From positions 1 to 22,684 of the forward strand of contig CAZKXX010000064.1 of the NCBI GenBank assembly GCA_964556705.1: a DNA stretch of 22,684 nucleotides, written 5' to 3'. Made by a program: the position numbers and the translations under genes. Positions 1 through 6,779 of the stretch are shown in pieces. Each line of letters starts with the position of its first letter. Position 1 is the stretch's first letter. This stretch comes from CAZKXX01 sp964556705 (GTDB lineage: Bacteria > Acidobacteriota > Terriglobia > UBA7540). The notes beneath the pieces were generated by a model. It searched no databases, was not told the DNA's origin, and saw only the letters and a program-made list of their open reading frames with translations.

Positions 1-2
1 TG

Positions 3-2171
3 ACCTGCACATACGGATGCACTCTCAGTTCTCTCGCCAGCCGCCTGACCACTGTGATCCCTTCCATTTCTGCGGTTTCTCTCGACTCAGACCTATCCAA
101 ACGTGGTGGTTACGACGCGGAAGGAGGTCTCATTTTTAGAGAAGTTCCCAGAATCCTCAGCGAGTTCTATGGTCTCGGGACGCAACTCATCGATGGAAAG
201 GATGGTGACTCTAAGACCCCGCGAGATCTTACTGATGTGCTGGGATACCTGAACGGCCATCAAGAAGATTTCGTGATTCTGTATCTTTGCGGAACCTCTT
301 CGGATGGGAACTGTAAGACGGATGACCAAGGGAAACCACTCGACACACACTTTATCGCTGCATTAGGTCCGAAAGGAACTGGGGACTGGAGAGTCTTTGA
401 CCCGGGCTGGTACGACTCTTTCGCATACGATTCCTCTACCCAGGCATGCGAGCCAAACACACTGACAACGCATCTCGTGAGTCTACAGGGACATCTCAGC
501 AAGTTCTGCGTGCAGAGGACATCTGACGGGAGCATGGTCCCCAAGCAGTTTGGGGTGCTGGGCTTTAGAACTCTCGCCCTCGAGCCCGGTCCAGCCGCAC
601 TGAGCGCAGTCGCGGAATCACCAGTCGAGCTTCTACTGTCAGACCCCCAAGGCCGCCGCCTGGGAAATATCGAACCCGGCAACGACGTTTTCGAGATACC
701 CCGAGGAAGCTACTTCCGTGACTTCCCAATTGGAGACGACGACGGCGACGGGCCGAGCCTAGGAGACCCAACGGGGATTAAAACGGCGTACGTCCCGAAT
801 CCTCTGAACGGAATTTACATACTGGAAGTGAGGGGAACGGGCGCAGGGTCCTTTACGATCCGTTTCAGCGCCGTAGCGAGCGACGGCACGTTTCAAGAAG
901 TCACTGTCTCGGGCGTGACGGCACCCGGTTCGCTCTTGGCCTATGAGGTCGAATACTCAGCGACGCCCGGCTCTCCGTTGACGGTTGAGCAGATGCCCAC
1001 AGGACCTTCCGTCGGGCTTTCTACGCTGGCGCTCAGCTTCGGCGAGCAGCTTGTCGGGGCGACAAGCGGCGCCCAAATGCTTACGCTTACCAACAGCGGC
1101 ACGGCAGGTTTGAACATCTCCGACATCGCGCTCACCGGCGACTTCGGCCAGACTAACAATTGCGAGACTTCCGTGGCCGCGGGAGGGAGCTGCACATTCG
1201 GTGTAACGTTTTCCCCTTCAGAAAGGGGCAACTTGGTTGGCACGCTTACCATCAGCTCTGACGCCGAAGGCAGTCCCCACGCGGTGGCATTCACAGGGAC
1301 AGGAATCGCGCCGAGAATTCAGGTGGCACCAGACGGCTATGATTTCGGCAAGCACCTGGTGGGAACCGTGACGTCGGTGAACTTCGCCCTTCGGAACATC
1401 GGTGAGGCTTCCGCGACCATTACGGGCATCTCGGCGAGCGGGGACTTCACGCTTCAGTCCAATGGATGCGGAACCTCCTTGGCGCCGTCTGAAATTTGCC
1501 AACTGACGGTCGACTTCACACCGAAGGCCACGGGGCCGCGGACGGGCACTCTGACGGTGGCGTCCGATGCGCCCGAGAGCCCCCAGAGTGTGTCGCTTTC
1601 CGGCATGGGCACCGACTTTTCGCTCTCCGCGGACCCCAGCTCGCGCACCGTGACGGCGGGAGACTCGGCCACTTACACGCTGGGCGTCAATCCCATCAGC
1701 GGCTTCAACCAGGCGGTCTCCCTCAGTTGCGCGGGCGCGCCGCAGCGAGCCACCTGCACACTTTCCTCTAGTTCGGTGACACCTGACGGGACGAATCCCG
1801 CCAGCGTCACTGTGACCGTCACCACCACCGCGCGAAGCTTGGCGCCACCCGCACGGCCTCCTCTGCCCCCGTTTGGCGACCCCGCGCCGCGAGGAGTGCT
1901 GCTGTGGCTGCTGCTCGGGCTGTTGGCGGCGCTGTTCATTCGTCGGCAGAGCGATCCGAGCAATTCGCACGCGCGCGTTCCCGCAGTGCGCACGGCGCTC
2001 GCGGCGACCATGCTCCTAATCTTGCTCTGGGCTGCCTGTGGAGGCGGCGGCACGACAGTCCTAGGCCCAACGCCCCAGACCGGGACCCCGGCCGGCACCT
2101 ACACGCTGACCGTGACGGGCACCTCCAGCGGCGTCGAACGGACCACGACGCTCACGCTGACGGTGAACTGA
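3..2171 (+). CDS. C39-like peptidase / choice-of-anchor D (ASH) surface protein, 5' partial
   Basis: The frame is open from the window's left edge, so the true start lies outside; the first GTG inside is at 54, but sequence before it looks coding. The N-terminal part resembles the papain-like Peptidase_C39_2 fold: Cys codon at 18-20 in a YGCTLSSLA context, His at 348-350 (THFIAALG) and Asp at 399-401 (VFDPG), the expected Cys-His-Asp order. Two ASH/choice-of-anchor-D beta-sandwich repeats follow (about 1015-1305 and 1318-1605; LTLTNSGTAGL and LTVDFTPKATGPRTGTL are typical), then an Ig-like domain. That domain is interrupted by a Pro-rich linker, a membrane segment (about 1892-1950) with trailing Arg residues, and a second hydrophobic stretch ending in a lipobox-like AACGGGG (Cys codon 2037-2039). 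The final beta strands (GTYTLTVTGTSSG) come after it. Probably exported and anchored. Proteolytic activity is inferred only; the substrate is unknown. Confidence 0.8.
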   Translation, partial: TCTYGCTLSSLASRLTTVIPSISAVSLDSDLSKRGGYDAEGGLIFREVPRILSEFYGLGTQLIDGKDGDSKTPRDLTDVLGYLNGHQEDFVILYLCGTSSDGNCKTDDQGKPLDTHFIAALGPKGTGDWRVFDPGWYDSFAYDSSTQACEPNTLTTHLVSLQGHLSKFCVQRTSDGSMVPKQFGVLGFRTLALEPGPAALSAVAESPVELLLSDPQGRRLGNIEPGNDVFEIPRGSYFRDFPIGDDDGDGPSLGDPTGIKTAYVPNPLNGIYILEVRGTGAGSFTIRFSAVASDGTFQEVTVSGVTAPGSLLAYEVEYSATPGSPLTVEQMPTGPSVGLSTLALSFGEQLVGATSGAQMLTLTNSGTAGLNISDIALTGDFGQTNNCETSVAAGGSCTFGVTFSPSERGNLVGTLTISSDAEGSPHAVAFTGTGIAPRIQVAPDGYDFGKHLVGTVTSVNFALRNIGEASATITGISASGDFTLQSNGCGTSLAPSEICQLTVDFTPKATGPRTGTLTVASDAPESPQSVSLSGMGTDFSLSADPSSRTVTAGDSATYTLGVNPISGFNQAVSLSCAGAPQRATCTLSSSSVTPDGTNPASVTVTVTTTARSLAPPARPPLPPFGDPAPRGVLLWLLLGLLAALFIRRQSDPSNSHARVPAVRTALAATMLLILLWAACGGGGTTVLGPTPQTGTPAGTYTLTVTGTSSGVERTTTLTLTVN

Positions 2172-2193
2172 GCGTCTCGATGTTTGGCCTTAG

Positions 2194-2213
2194 GACCGCG
2201 GGTGTCCGTGGTC
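2194..2213 (+). terminator. Terminator-like hairpin after the surface-protein gene
   Basis: GACCGCGG and CCGTGGTC form an 8-bp stem (one G-T wobble) with loop GTGT, 22 bases after the stop codon. The T-rich stretch GATTTTCAGGTTTT follows. The T-tract is interrupted, so this is a moderate rho-independent terminator candidate. Confidence 0.4.
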
Positions 2214-2302
2214 GATTTTCAGGTTTTACCACTTCGAGGATTCCTCCTTTCTGGCCATGGACCGCCTGCCCTGAACCCTTCCCCCAACCGAGCCCCTGAC
2301 CT

Positions 2303-2333
2303 CGCATACATCGCACAAAACGCGACGTATGCG
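2303..2333. repeat. Stem-loop in the convergent gap
   Basis: CGCATACATCGC (2303-2314) and GCGACGTATGCG (2322-2333) pair over 12 positions with one mismatch around a 7-base loop (ACAAAAC). In minus-strand RNA the mismatch becomes a G-U wobble. It lies between two convergent genes and may act as a bidirectional transcription stop or be a REP-type repeat. There is no T-run on either side. Confidence 0.4.
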
Positions 2334-2350
2334 CCACCCGCGTTTGAACT

Positions 2351-2402
2351 GGCCGTGGGTTCGGGATCGCGCAAAAGCCCACGGCCTGCCTGCTCAGGCA
2401 GG
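2351..2402. repeat. Two adjacent hairpins in the convergent gap
   Basis: GGCCGTGGG (2351-2359) pairs perfectly with CCCACGGCC (2378-2386). Overlapping its end, CCTGCCTG (2385-2392) pairs perfectly with CAGGCAGG (2395-2402). The two stems share bases 2385-2386, so they compete slightly. No coding sequence is credible in 2172-2583; the gap holds only hairpins and one short heptamer array. Confidence 0.4.
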
Positions 2403-2483
2403 TCGGAACCACCCTGACCGTGGCGACCCGCTCGGGCACTCGGCTAATAGAAGCCAGCCGACGGACCCCGGTGCGGGAACTGC

Positions 2484-2508
2484 AAATCGCAGATTCAAGA
2501 TTCAAGAC
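2484..2508. repeat. Short heptamer tandem repeat
   Basis: Units AAATCGC, AGATTCA, AGATTCA, then AGACC, at a 7-base period. This is the smallest of the intergenic heptamer arrays in the window and has no inverted partner nearby. Confidence 0.45.
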
Positions 2509-2526
2509 CCGCGCCCACCACCCCTG

Positions 2527-2571
2527 CCCCTCCTTGATGAAGGAGGGGAGTTTGCGCGGGACCCGTCCCGC
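2527..2571 (-). terminator. Double hairpin directly downstream of the oxidoreductase gene
   Basis: Read on the minus strand, the oxidoreductase stop at 2584-2586 is followed first by a stem GCGGGAC/GTCCCGC (2556-2562 with 2565-2571). Next comes a perfect 9-bp stem CCCCTCCTT/AAGGAGGGG (2527-2535 with 2540-2548, loop GATG). Position suits a 3' transcript end, but neither stem has a U-tract, so it could equally be a dispersed palindromic repeat. Confidence 0.4.
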
Positions 2572-2583
2572 TGCGCCGTTCGA

Positions 2584-3930
2584 CTAATAGAAATTGTAGG
2601 TCTTCGGATTGACCACCTCGGGAAACGGCATGTCACCCAGGTGGTAGCGGTCCGGGGTGTAATCGCGTTTCGAATTCCACACCGCGTCCCATCCGATGAC
2701 CTTGCCGCTGTAGGCGGCTTCCCTTCCCATGATGGCGGTGAGGGTGGACTCGGCCACGTCTTGCGCCTCATTGAGCGGCTTGCCGGCGCGAATGCTCTCG
2801 ATCAGGTCGCGATGCTGGGCTTCATAGGCGTCCGGTTTTTCGCCCTCGTACCGCCAGACCTTGTCGCTGGTGATGGTGTCCCGGCAGTTGCTGGTTCCTT
2901 TTCTTCCCAGCGCCTCCAGCCCGACGCGGTTCGTACCGTTGGCGATCTGGCGGTTCTGGCTGAAGAGCCGCGCGCCGTTCGCGTACTCATACTCAACCGC
3001 GAAGTGGTCGTAAATGTTCCCGAACTCTTCGCTGGTGCGGCTGATCCGGCCGCCCATCCCGTAGGCGCGCACCGGATGTTCACCCATGATCCAGTTGGCG
3101 TGGTCCAGGTTGTGGACGTGTTGTTCGACGATGCAGTCGCCGGAGAGCCAGGTGAAATAGTTCCAGTTCCGCAATTGCCATTCGGCGTCGCCCCATCCCG
3201 GCTCGCGGGGAATGGTCCAAAGCTCGCCGATGTTGAAGTAGGCGCGAAGCTGGAGAATTTCGCCGACGGCGCCGTCGCGCAGGCGGCGAACGGTCTCCAT
3301 GTAGTCGCGCGAGTGGCGGCGCATCGTGCCGGCCAGGAAGCCGAGCCCCTTCTTCCCGGCCATCTCGCCGGATTCGATCACCGACCGCGCGCCTGGAGAG
3401 TCCACCGCCACGGGCTTCTCCGCGAAGACATGCTTTCCCGCTTCCACGGCGGCGCGGACTTCTCGGGGACGGAATTGCGGCGGGCTGGCCAGCACCACGT
3501 AATTGACCTCGGGGAGACCGATTACCTTCTCGTAGGCATCGAAGCCGACGAAACAGTTCCGATCGCTGACTTCGTTGCCCACCCTTTTGAGCTGCGCCCG
3601 GCAATGGTCCAGCCGGTCCTGGAAGAGATCCGCCAGGGCGACCACTTCGACGTCGGTGGCCTGGAGGCGCGCGCCCGGTACGGCGTCCTCCGTGTGGTAT
3701 CCGCTGCGCGGCGGCGGATAGATGACGTTGGTTTTGGCAAGGAGAAGATTCAGTGCCGCGCCCGTTCCGCGTCCTCCACAGCCGATGATGCCGACCCGTA
3801 TTTTCCGGCCGTCTGCGGCGCGCCCGGCGTCCGTGAACAGGAAGTGCGCTGCCGCCACCGCCCCAGCCGTTGAAGAGCTGATGAATTGCCGGCGCGAGAA
3901 GCCGGCCCTGGGTTTTCTCTTATTCGTCAT
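2584..3930 (-). CDS. Tat-exported Gfo/Idh/MocA family oxidoreductase
   Basis: Predicted NAD(P)-dependent dehydrogenase of the Gfo/Idh/MocA family, 448 residues. The start at 3930 (MTNKRKPRAG) is preferred over the upstream in-frame candidate at 4005 because GGAGGTG lies just before it and a twin-arginine signal follows at once (SRRQFISSS, residues 12-20, then a hydrophobic alanine-rich stretch). The Rossmann nucleotide-binding loop is RVGIIGCGGRGTG (residues 45-57), the family EKP motif is at 171-173, and an EQHVHNLDHANW segment near 269-280 supplies candidate catalytic His and Asp residues. Secreted members of this family are numerous in Acidobacteria and Planctomycetes and usually act on sugars or polyols. 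Nothing here reveals the substrate. It is a single gene, transcribed toward the convergent surface-protein gene. Confidence 0.9.
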   Translation of the reverse strand: MTNKRKPRAGFSRRQFISSSTAGAVAAAHFLFTDAGRAADGRKIRVGIIGCGGRGTGAALNLLLAKTNVIYPPPRSGYHTEDAVPGARLQATDVEVVALADLFQDRLDHCRAQLKRVGNEVSDRNCFVGFDAYEKVIGLPEVNYVVLASPPQFRPREVRAAVEAGKHVFAEKPVAVDSPGARSVIESGEMAGKKGLGFLAGTMRRHSRDYMETVRRLRDGAVGEILQLRAYFNIGELWTIPREPGWGDAEWQLRNWNYFTWLSGDCIVEQHVHNLDHANWIMGEHPVRAYGMGGRISRTSEEFGNIYDHFAVEYEYANGARLFSQNRQIANGTNRVGLEALGRKGTSNCRDTITSDKVWRYEGEKPDAYEAQHRDLIESIRAGKPLNEAQDVAESTLTAIMGREAAYSGKVIGWDAVWNSKRDYTPDRYHLGDMPFPEVVNPKTYNFY

Positions 3931-4042
3931 GATTCCCACCTCCGCGAAACCTGATAGGAAACTCCAATTCGACTGGACACGGTGCCAGATTCTACACCTC
4001 TCCACGGCCGTCGGCGGCGATTTCCGGCGGAGCCGGGAGCGG

Positions 4043-4114
4043 GGCTGGCGCAGAGCGAAGCTCTGCGATCACAGAACAACCCGCCGCAGCGCACAGCTTC
4101 GCTGTGCGCCAGCC
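4043..4114. repeat. 72-bp nested palindrome (REP-like)
   Basis: The left arm 4043-4067 and right arm 4090-4114 are reverse complements at 23 of 25 positions. Each arm is itself a hairpin: GCAGAG-CGAAG-CTCTGC on the left and GCACAG-CTTCG-CTGTGC on the right. The two mismatches compensate each other inside the small hairpins (G/C pair in one, C/G in the other), so both the cruciform and the paired-arm fold are possible. It sits just upstream of the first heptamer element. Confidence 0.6.
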
Positions 4115-4117
4115 GGC

Positions 4118-4271
4118 GCAGAGAATTTTCGGCGTTGAGCTTTTGGCCCTTATCCTTTGCCCTTTGCACTTTACCCTTCACACTTCATCCTTCACCCTTT
4201 GCCCTTCACAATTCGTCATTCATAATTCCCTTCCGCCCTCTTCTCATGCACAATCACGCCTCGGGCCGCGC
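4118..4271. repeat. Heptamer element, copy 1 (direct repeat left of antiporter)
   Basis: 154 bp, with a non-repetitive head (GCAGAGAATTTTCGGCGTTG), a core of 13 heptamers at 4140-4230 (for example CCTTTGC, CCTTCAC, ACTTCAT, AATTCCC), and a tail through TTCTCATGCA to CCTCGGGCCGCGC. It matches copy 2 at 5849-5981 at 131 of 133 aligned bases. The only length differences are two extra heptamers (CCTTTGC plus ACTTTAC) and one further 7-base unit (GTCATTC). Confidence 0.85.
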
Positions 4272-4516
4272 TCGGCGAACTCGCGAAGCTGGCGCCGTTC
4301 GATGAGGAAGACTTCACCGAGGCCGCCGACATCCTGTTGCGAGGGCTGGCGGAGGGCGAACTCGAAGTGCTCGAGCACGCGGCCATGGCCGAAGAGCGGT
4401 TCCGGGCGGCGCTGGTGGAATTGGCGCGCGCCGCGCACGGCAAGTCGTGGAGCCTTCAGCCCCCGCGGCGGCGCGAAGAAAGGCGCGCTGCGGTTGCCCG
4501 AGGGGCGGCGGGCTGA
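4226..4516 (+). pseudogene. Orphan coding fragment, possibly a 5'-truncated small gene
   Basis: The frame is open from 4226 to a TGA at 4514-4516. From about 4268 it reads like a genuine protein: helical, charged and alanine/leucine rich (LGELAKLAPFDEEDF, LEHAAMAEERFRAALVEL), with GC-rich third codon positions like its neighbours. No normal start exists: the first candidates are TTG at 4337 and ATG at 4385, both inside the apparent domain. The reading frame emerges directly from the tail of heptamer element copy 1, so the original 5' end may have been replaced by that element. An ATG at 4246 lies one base out of frame. No family recognised. It could also be a real small gene with an unusual start. 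Confidence 0.4.
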
Positions 4517-4522
4517 TAAAGT
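4494..4522 (+). promoter_or_regulatory. Candidate promoter for the antiporter gene
   Basis: TTGCCC (4494-4499) and TAAAGT (4517-4522) are separated by exactly 17 bases, each matching four of six consensus positions. Transcription would begin near 4529 and leave a leader of about 70 bases. The -35 box lies in the end of the orphan fragment's frame. Confidence 0.3.
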
Positions 4523-4532
4523 GGAGCTTTGC

Positions 4533-4551
4533 GCGCGGCCTCGGGCCGCGC
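4533..4551. repeat. Hairpin in the antiporter leader
   Basis: GCGCGGCC and GGCCGCGC form a perfect 8-bp stem with loop TCG. The sequence CCTCGGGCCGCGC inside it also ends both heptamer-element copies (4259-4271 and 5969-5981). So the same 13-mer occurs three times, all around the antiporter. Confidence 0.45.
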
Positions 4552-4601
4552 TGTCTGTTTGCGTCAAGGTGTGAGGTCCGCTCACTCCGGGCGGCTCTGC
4601 G

Positions 4602-5846
4602 ATGTCCTTTATCGAAGCGATTCTGCTGCTGCTGGTTGTTTCGCGGATTGGCGGCGAAATCGCCGAGCGATACCGCCAGCCGGCGATGATCGGCGAGATC
4701 GCAGCCGGCGTGGTGGTGGGCCCGTCCGTGCTGGGCGCGATTCGCGTCACGCCGGAAATTTCCACGCTGGCCGAGCTGGGCGTATTCCTGCTGGTTTTTC
4801 TGGCGGGCATGGAAATGGCGCCCACCGAACTCTGGAAGGCCTTCCGCGGCCGCGGGGCGTGGGTGAGCGTGATGGGCTTCGCCGTGCCGCTCATCGCCGG
4901 GCTCTCGCTCGGCTTCGTGCTCGGTTACGACACGGTCCGCGCCGTCTTTCTGGGCCTCTGCGTCGCCCTCACGGCGCTGCCCGTCAGCATCCGCATGCTG
5001 ATGGACATGGGCTACCTCCAGTCAGAAATCGGAAAACGGATTATCTCCGCAGCGGTGATGAACGACGTGGCGGCGCTGCTGATTCTCGGCGTGCTGCTCG
5101 ACGTGGAATCGGGCGGGGGCGGCCCGGAACGCTTTCTCCTTTCGCTCGTCTGGACGCTGAGTAAAGCCGTGCTCTTCATGGCGGCCATCGTCGCGGCGTT
5201 CCGGCTGGTCTCGCTTTCCGCCGGACGCATCGCGCACTCGCGCCGCATCCTGGACTGGCTGCTGCTGCGCATGAAAGCCCGCGAACCGCTCTTCGCGCTC
5301 ATTCTCCTTTTCGTGTTCGCGTTTGCCACCTTCGCCGAGGTCCTGGGACTGCACTTCATCATCGGCGCGTTTTTCGGCTCGATGCTGCTGAGCCACGAAA
5401 TGCTCGGCGAGCAGAACTTTCGCGAGGTCGAAAAAACCGCTTCGTCGGTGACCATGGGATTTCTGGGGCCGCTGTTTTTCGCGGCGATCGGGCTGGAGTT
5501 TAACGTCCTGGCGCTCACCGAGTGGAGCCTGGTGGTGGGCGTGCTCGCCGTGGCGTTTGCGGGGAAAATCCTGGGCGGCTACTGGGGCGGGCGGCTGGCG
5601 GGGCACCCGAAACGCGAGAGCTGGGCGCTGGGCGTGGGACTCAACGGCCGCGGCATCATGGAACTCATCATCGCCAAAGTGGCGTTCGTGAACGGCCTGA
5701 TCGGGCCGACCCTGTTCACCGTCCTCGTGCTGATGGGCGTCGTGACGACGCTGGTGACGCCGCTGCTGCTGCGCAAGGCCCTGCCCGCGCTCCCCGCCGA
5801 CGCGAATTCCAGCCTGAGCCAGCCGCTCCTCCAGCCGCGAGGCTGA
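4602..5846 (+). CDS. CPA2-family cation/proton antiporter (Kef/NapA-like)
   Basis: Inner-membrane exchanger of 414 residues with about 12 predicted membrane segments covering residues 2-395. Family marks include FLLVFLAGMEM (62-72) and the broken-helix pair: ALTALPVSI near 122-130 and MNDVAALL at 153-160, placing Asn154-Asp155 at the ion-binding site. The closing helices carry GLNGRGIMELII, like the NxRG motif of CPA2 and CHX transporters. In this superfamily an Asn-Asp pair is more often linked to electroneutral exchange than Asp-Asp, but the ion (Na+ or K+) cannot be read from sequence. No C-terminal RCK/TrkA-N domain is present, so it is shorter than KefB/KefC. ATG at 4602 fits the first helix; no clear ribosome site precedes it. 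Nearly identical direct repeats flank the gene. Confidence 0.88.
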   Translation: MSFIEAILLLLVVSRIGGEIAERYRQPAMIGEIAAGVVVGPSVLGAIRVTPEISTLAELGVFLLVFLAGMEMAPTELWKAFRGRGAWVSVMGFAVPLIAGLSLGFVLGYDTVRAVFLGLCVALTALPVSIRMLMDMGYLQSEIGKRIISAAVMNDVAALLILGVLLDVESGGGGPERFLLSLVWTLSKAVLFMAAIVAAFRLVSLSAGRIAHSRRILDWLLLRMKAREPLFALILLFVFAFATFAEVLGLHFIIGAFFGSMLLSHEMLGEQNFREVEKTASSVTMGFLGPLFFAAIGLEFNVLALTEWSLVVGVLAVAFAGKILGGYWGGRLAGHPKRESWALGVGLNGRGIMELIIAKVAFVNGLIGPTLFTVLVLMGVVTTLVTPLLLRKALPALPADANSSLSQPLLQPRG

Positions 5847-5848
5847 AG

Positions 5849-5981
5849 GCAGAGAATTTTCGGCGTTGAGCTTTTGGCCCTTCTCCTTTGCCCTTCACAC
5901 TTCATCCTTCACCCTTTGCCCTTCACAATTCATAATTCCCTTCCGCCCTCTTCTCATGCAGAATCACGCCTCGGGCCGCGC
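5849..5981. repeat. Heptamer element, copy 2 (direct repeat right of antiporter)
   Basis: 133-bp copy of the element at 4118-4271. It begins three bases after the antiporter stop codon and has ten heptamers at 5871-5940. It lacks three heptamer units that copy 1 has; otherwise only two substitutions are seen. It ends 38 bases before the next gene's start. Confidence 0.85.
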
Positions 5982-6019
5982 GTCGCAGCGCGAATGCGGT
6001 AGCAGAGGAGGATTCTCGC

Positions 6020-6589
6020 ATGAAGAAGCAGATGTTTCTCGGGGCCCTGCTGGGAGGAGCCGCCATGTTCGCCTGGGGCGTGATTTCGCACATGGTGTTG
6101 CCGTTGGGAGAAGTGGGTATCGCCACGATGCCGAACGAAGCGCCCGTGATGTCGGCGATGTCCGAGCACCTGCCCGAACCCGGGCTGTATTTGTTTCCGG
6201 CCGCCGGCGCCGAGGCGATGACGCCGGAATGGCAGGCGAACTATCGGAAGGGGCCCATCGGGATGCTCGTTTACCACCCCACGGGCCGCGAGCCGCTTTC
6301 GCCCGCACAACTCCTGACCGAACTGCTTTCGAACATCACCTCGGCGCTGGTGGGCGCGGTGCTGCTGGCGACGGCGGCGGGCGCGCTGACGAGTTACGCG
6401 CTGCGCGTGCAGTTCGCGGCGCTGATCGGGCTGGTGCCCGGGCTCGACGCGCACGTGAGTTACTGGAACTGGTACGGCTTTCCGGCCGACTACACGCTGG
6501 CGGCGATGACCGACCACCTGCTCGGGTGGCTCTGCGCCGCGCTGGTGATGGCGGCGATCGTCAAGCGGCGGCCGGAGGAAACCGCCTGA
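6020..6589 (+). CDS. Conserved membrane protein of unknown function
   Basis: 189 residues. The start is well supported: GAGGAGG lies 8-14 bases before ATG 6020. An N-terminal hydrophobic segment (about residues 5-28, containing AWGVISHMVLPLG) is followed by an extracytoplasmic stretch with PEPGLYLFPAAG and YHPTG. Two more hydrophobic segments lie at about 103-143 and one near 168-183, ending in a short basic tail. A central SYWNWYGFPADYTL stretch carries many aromatic residues. Three to four membrane passes are likely. I do not recognise a named family, although the layout resembles conserved hypothetical membrane proteins of Acidobacteria. It follows the antiporter and heptamer copy 2; no functional link can be inferred. 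Confidence 0.75.
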   Translation: MKKQMFLGALLGGAAMFAWGVISHMVLPLGEVGIATMPNEAPVMSAMSEHLPEPGLYLFPAAGAEAMTPEWQANYRKGPIGMLVYHPTGREPLSPAQLLTELLSNITSALVGAVLLATAAGALTSYALRVQFAALIGLVPGLDAHVSYWNWYGFPADYTLAAMTDHLLGWLCAALVMAAIVKRRPEETA

Positions 6590-6618
6590 GCGCGGAGGGC
6601 CCGCCGGCCCTCGCGCTC
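6588..6618 (+). terminator. Strong hairpin overlapping the membrane-protein stop codon
   Basis: GAGCGCGGAGGGC (6588-6600) pairs with GCCCTCGCGCTC (6607-6618), a 12-bp GC-rich stem with one bulged G and loop CCGCCG. It includes the last two bases of the stop codon. No U-tract follows, so termination would have to be of another type. Confidence 0.4.
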
Positions 6619-6669
6619 GGCGCTTTGCGCTAACCTCGCGCGAACGGAGCGAATCGGCTCCCGGCGGAG

Positions 6670-6698
6670 TTGTCGAGGGGGGAGCCGCGCTCGATAAT
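6670..6698 (+). promoter_or_regulatory. Candidate sigma-70 promoter for the methyltransferase
   Basis: TTGTCG (6670-6675), a 17-base spacer, then GATAAT (6693-6698, five of six consensus bases). A transcript would start near 6705 and leave a leader of about 75 bases to the ATG at 6780. Confidence 0.4.
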
Positions 6699-6779
6699 TT
6701 GCTCGCGGCAAAAGACCTTTCTCGCGCGGCGCCGTCACGTATGCCGGAAAACCTTCGCCCTCCCGCGAAACGAAAGGCC

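Noticed and set aside
4140..4230. Repeated short units as a possible CRISPR array
   Set aside because: Units are 7 bases, contiguous and degenerate, with no spacers and no cas genes nearby.
5866..6633. Plus-strand frame starting in heptamer copy 2 and overlapping the membrane-protein gene
   Set aside because: It starts inside repeat DNA and is Arg/Gly-rich; the frame at 6020 has a strong ribosome site and membrane segments.
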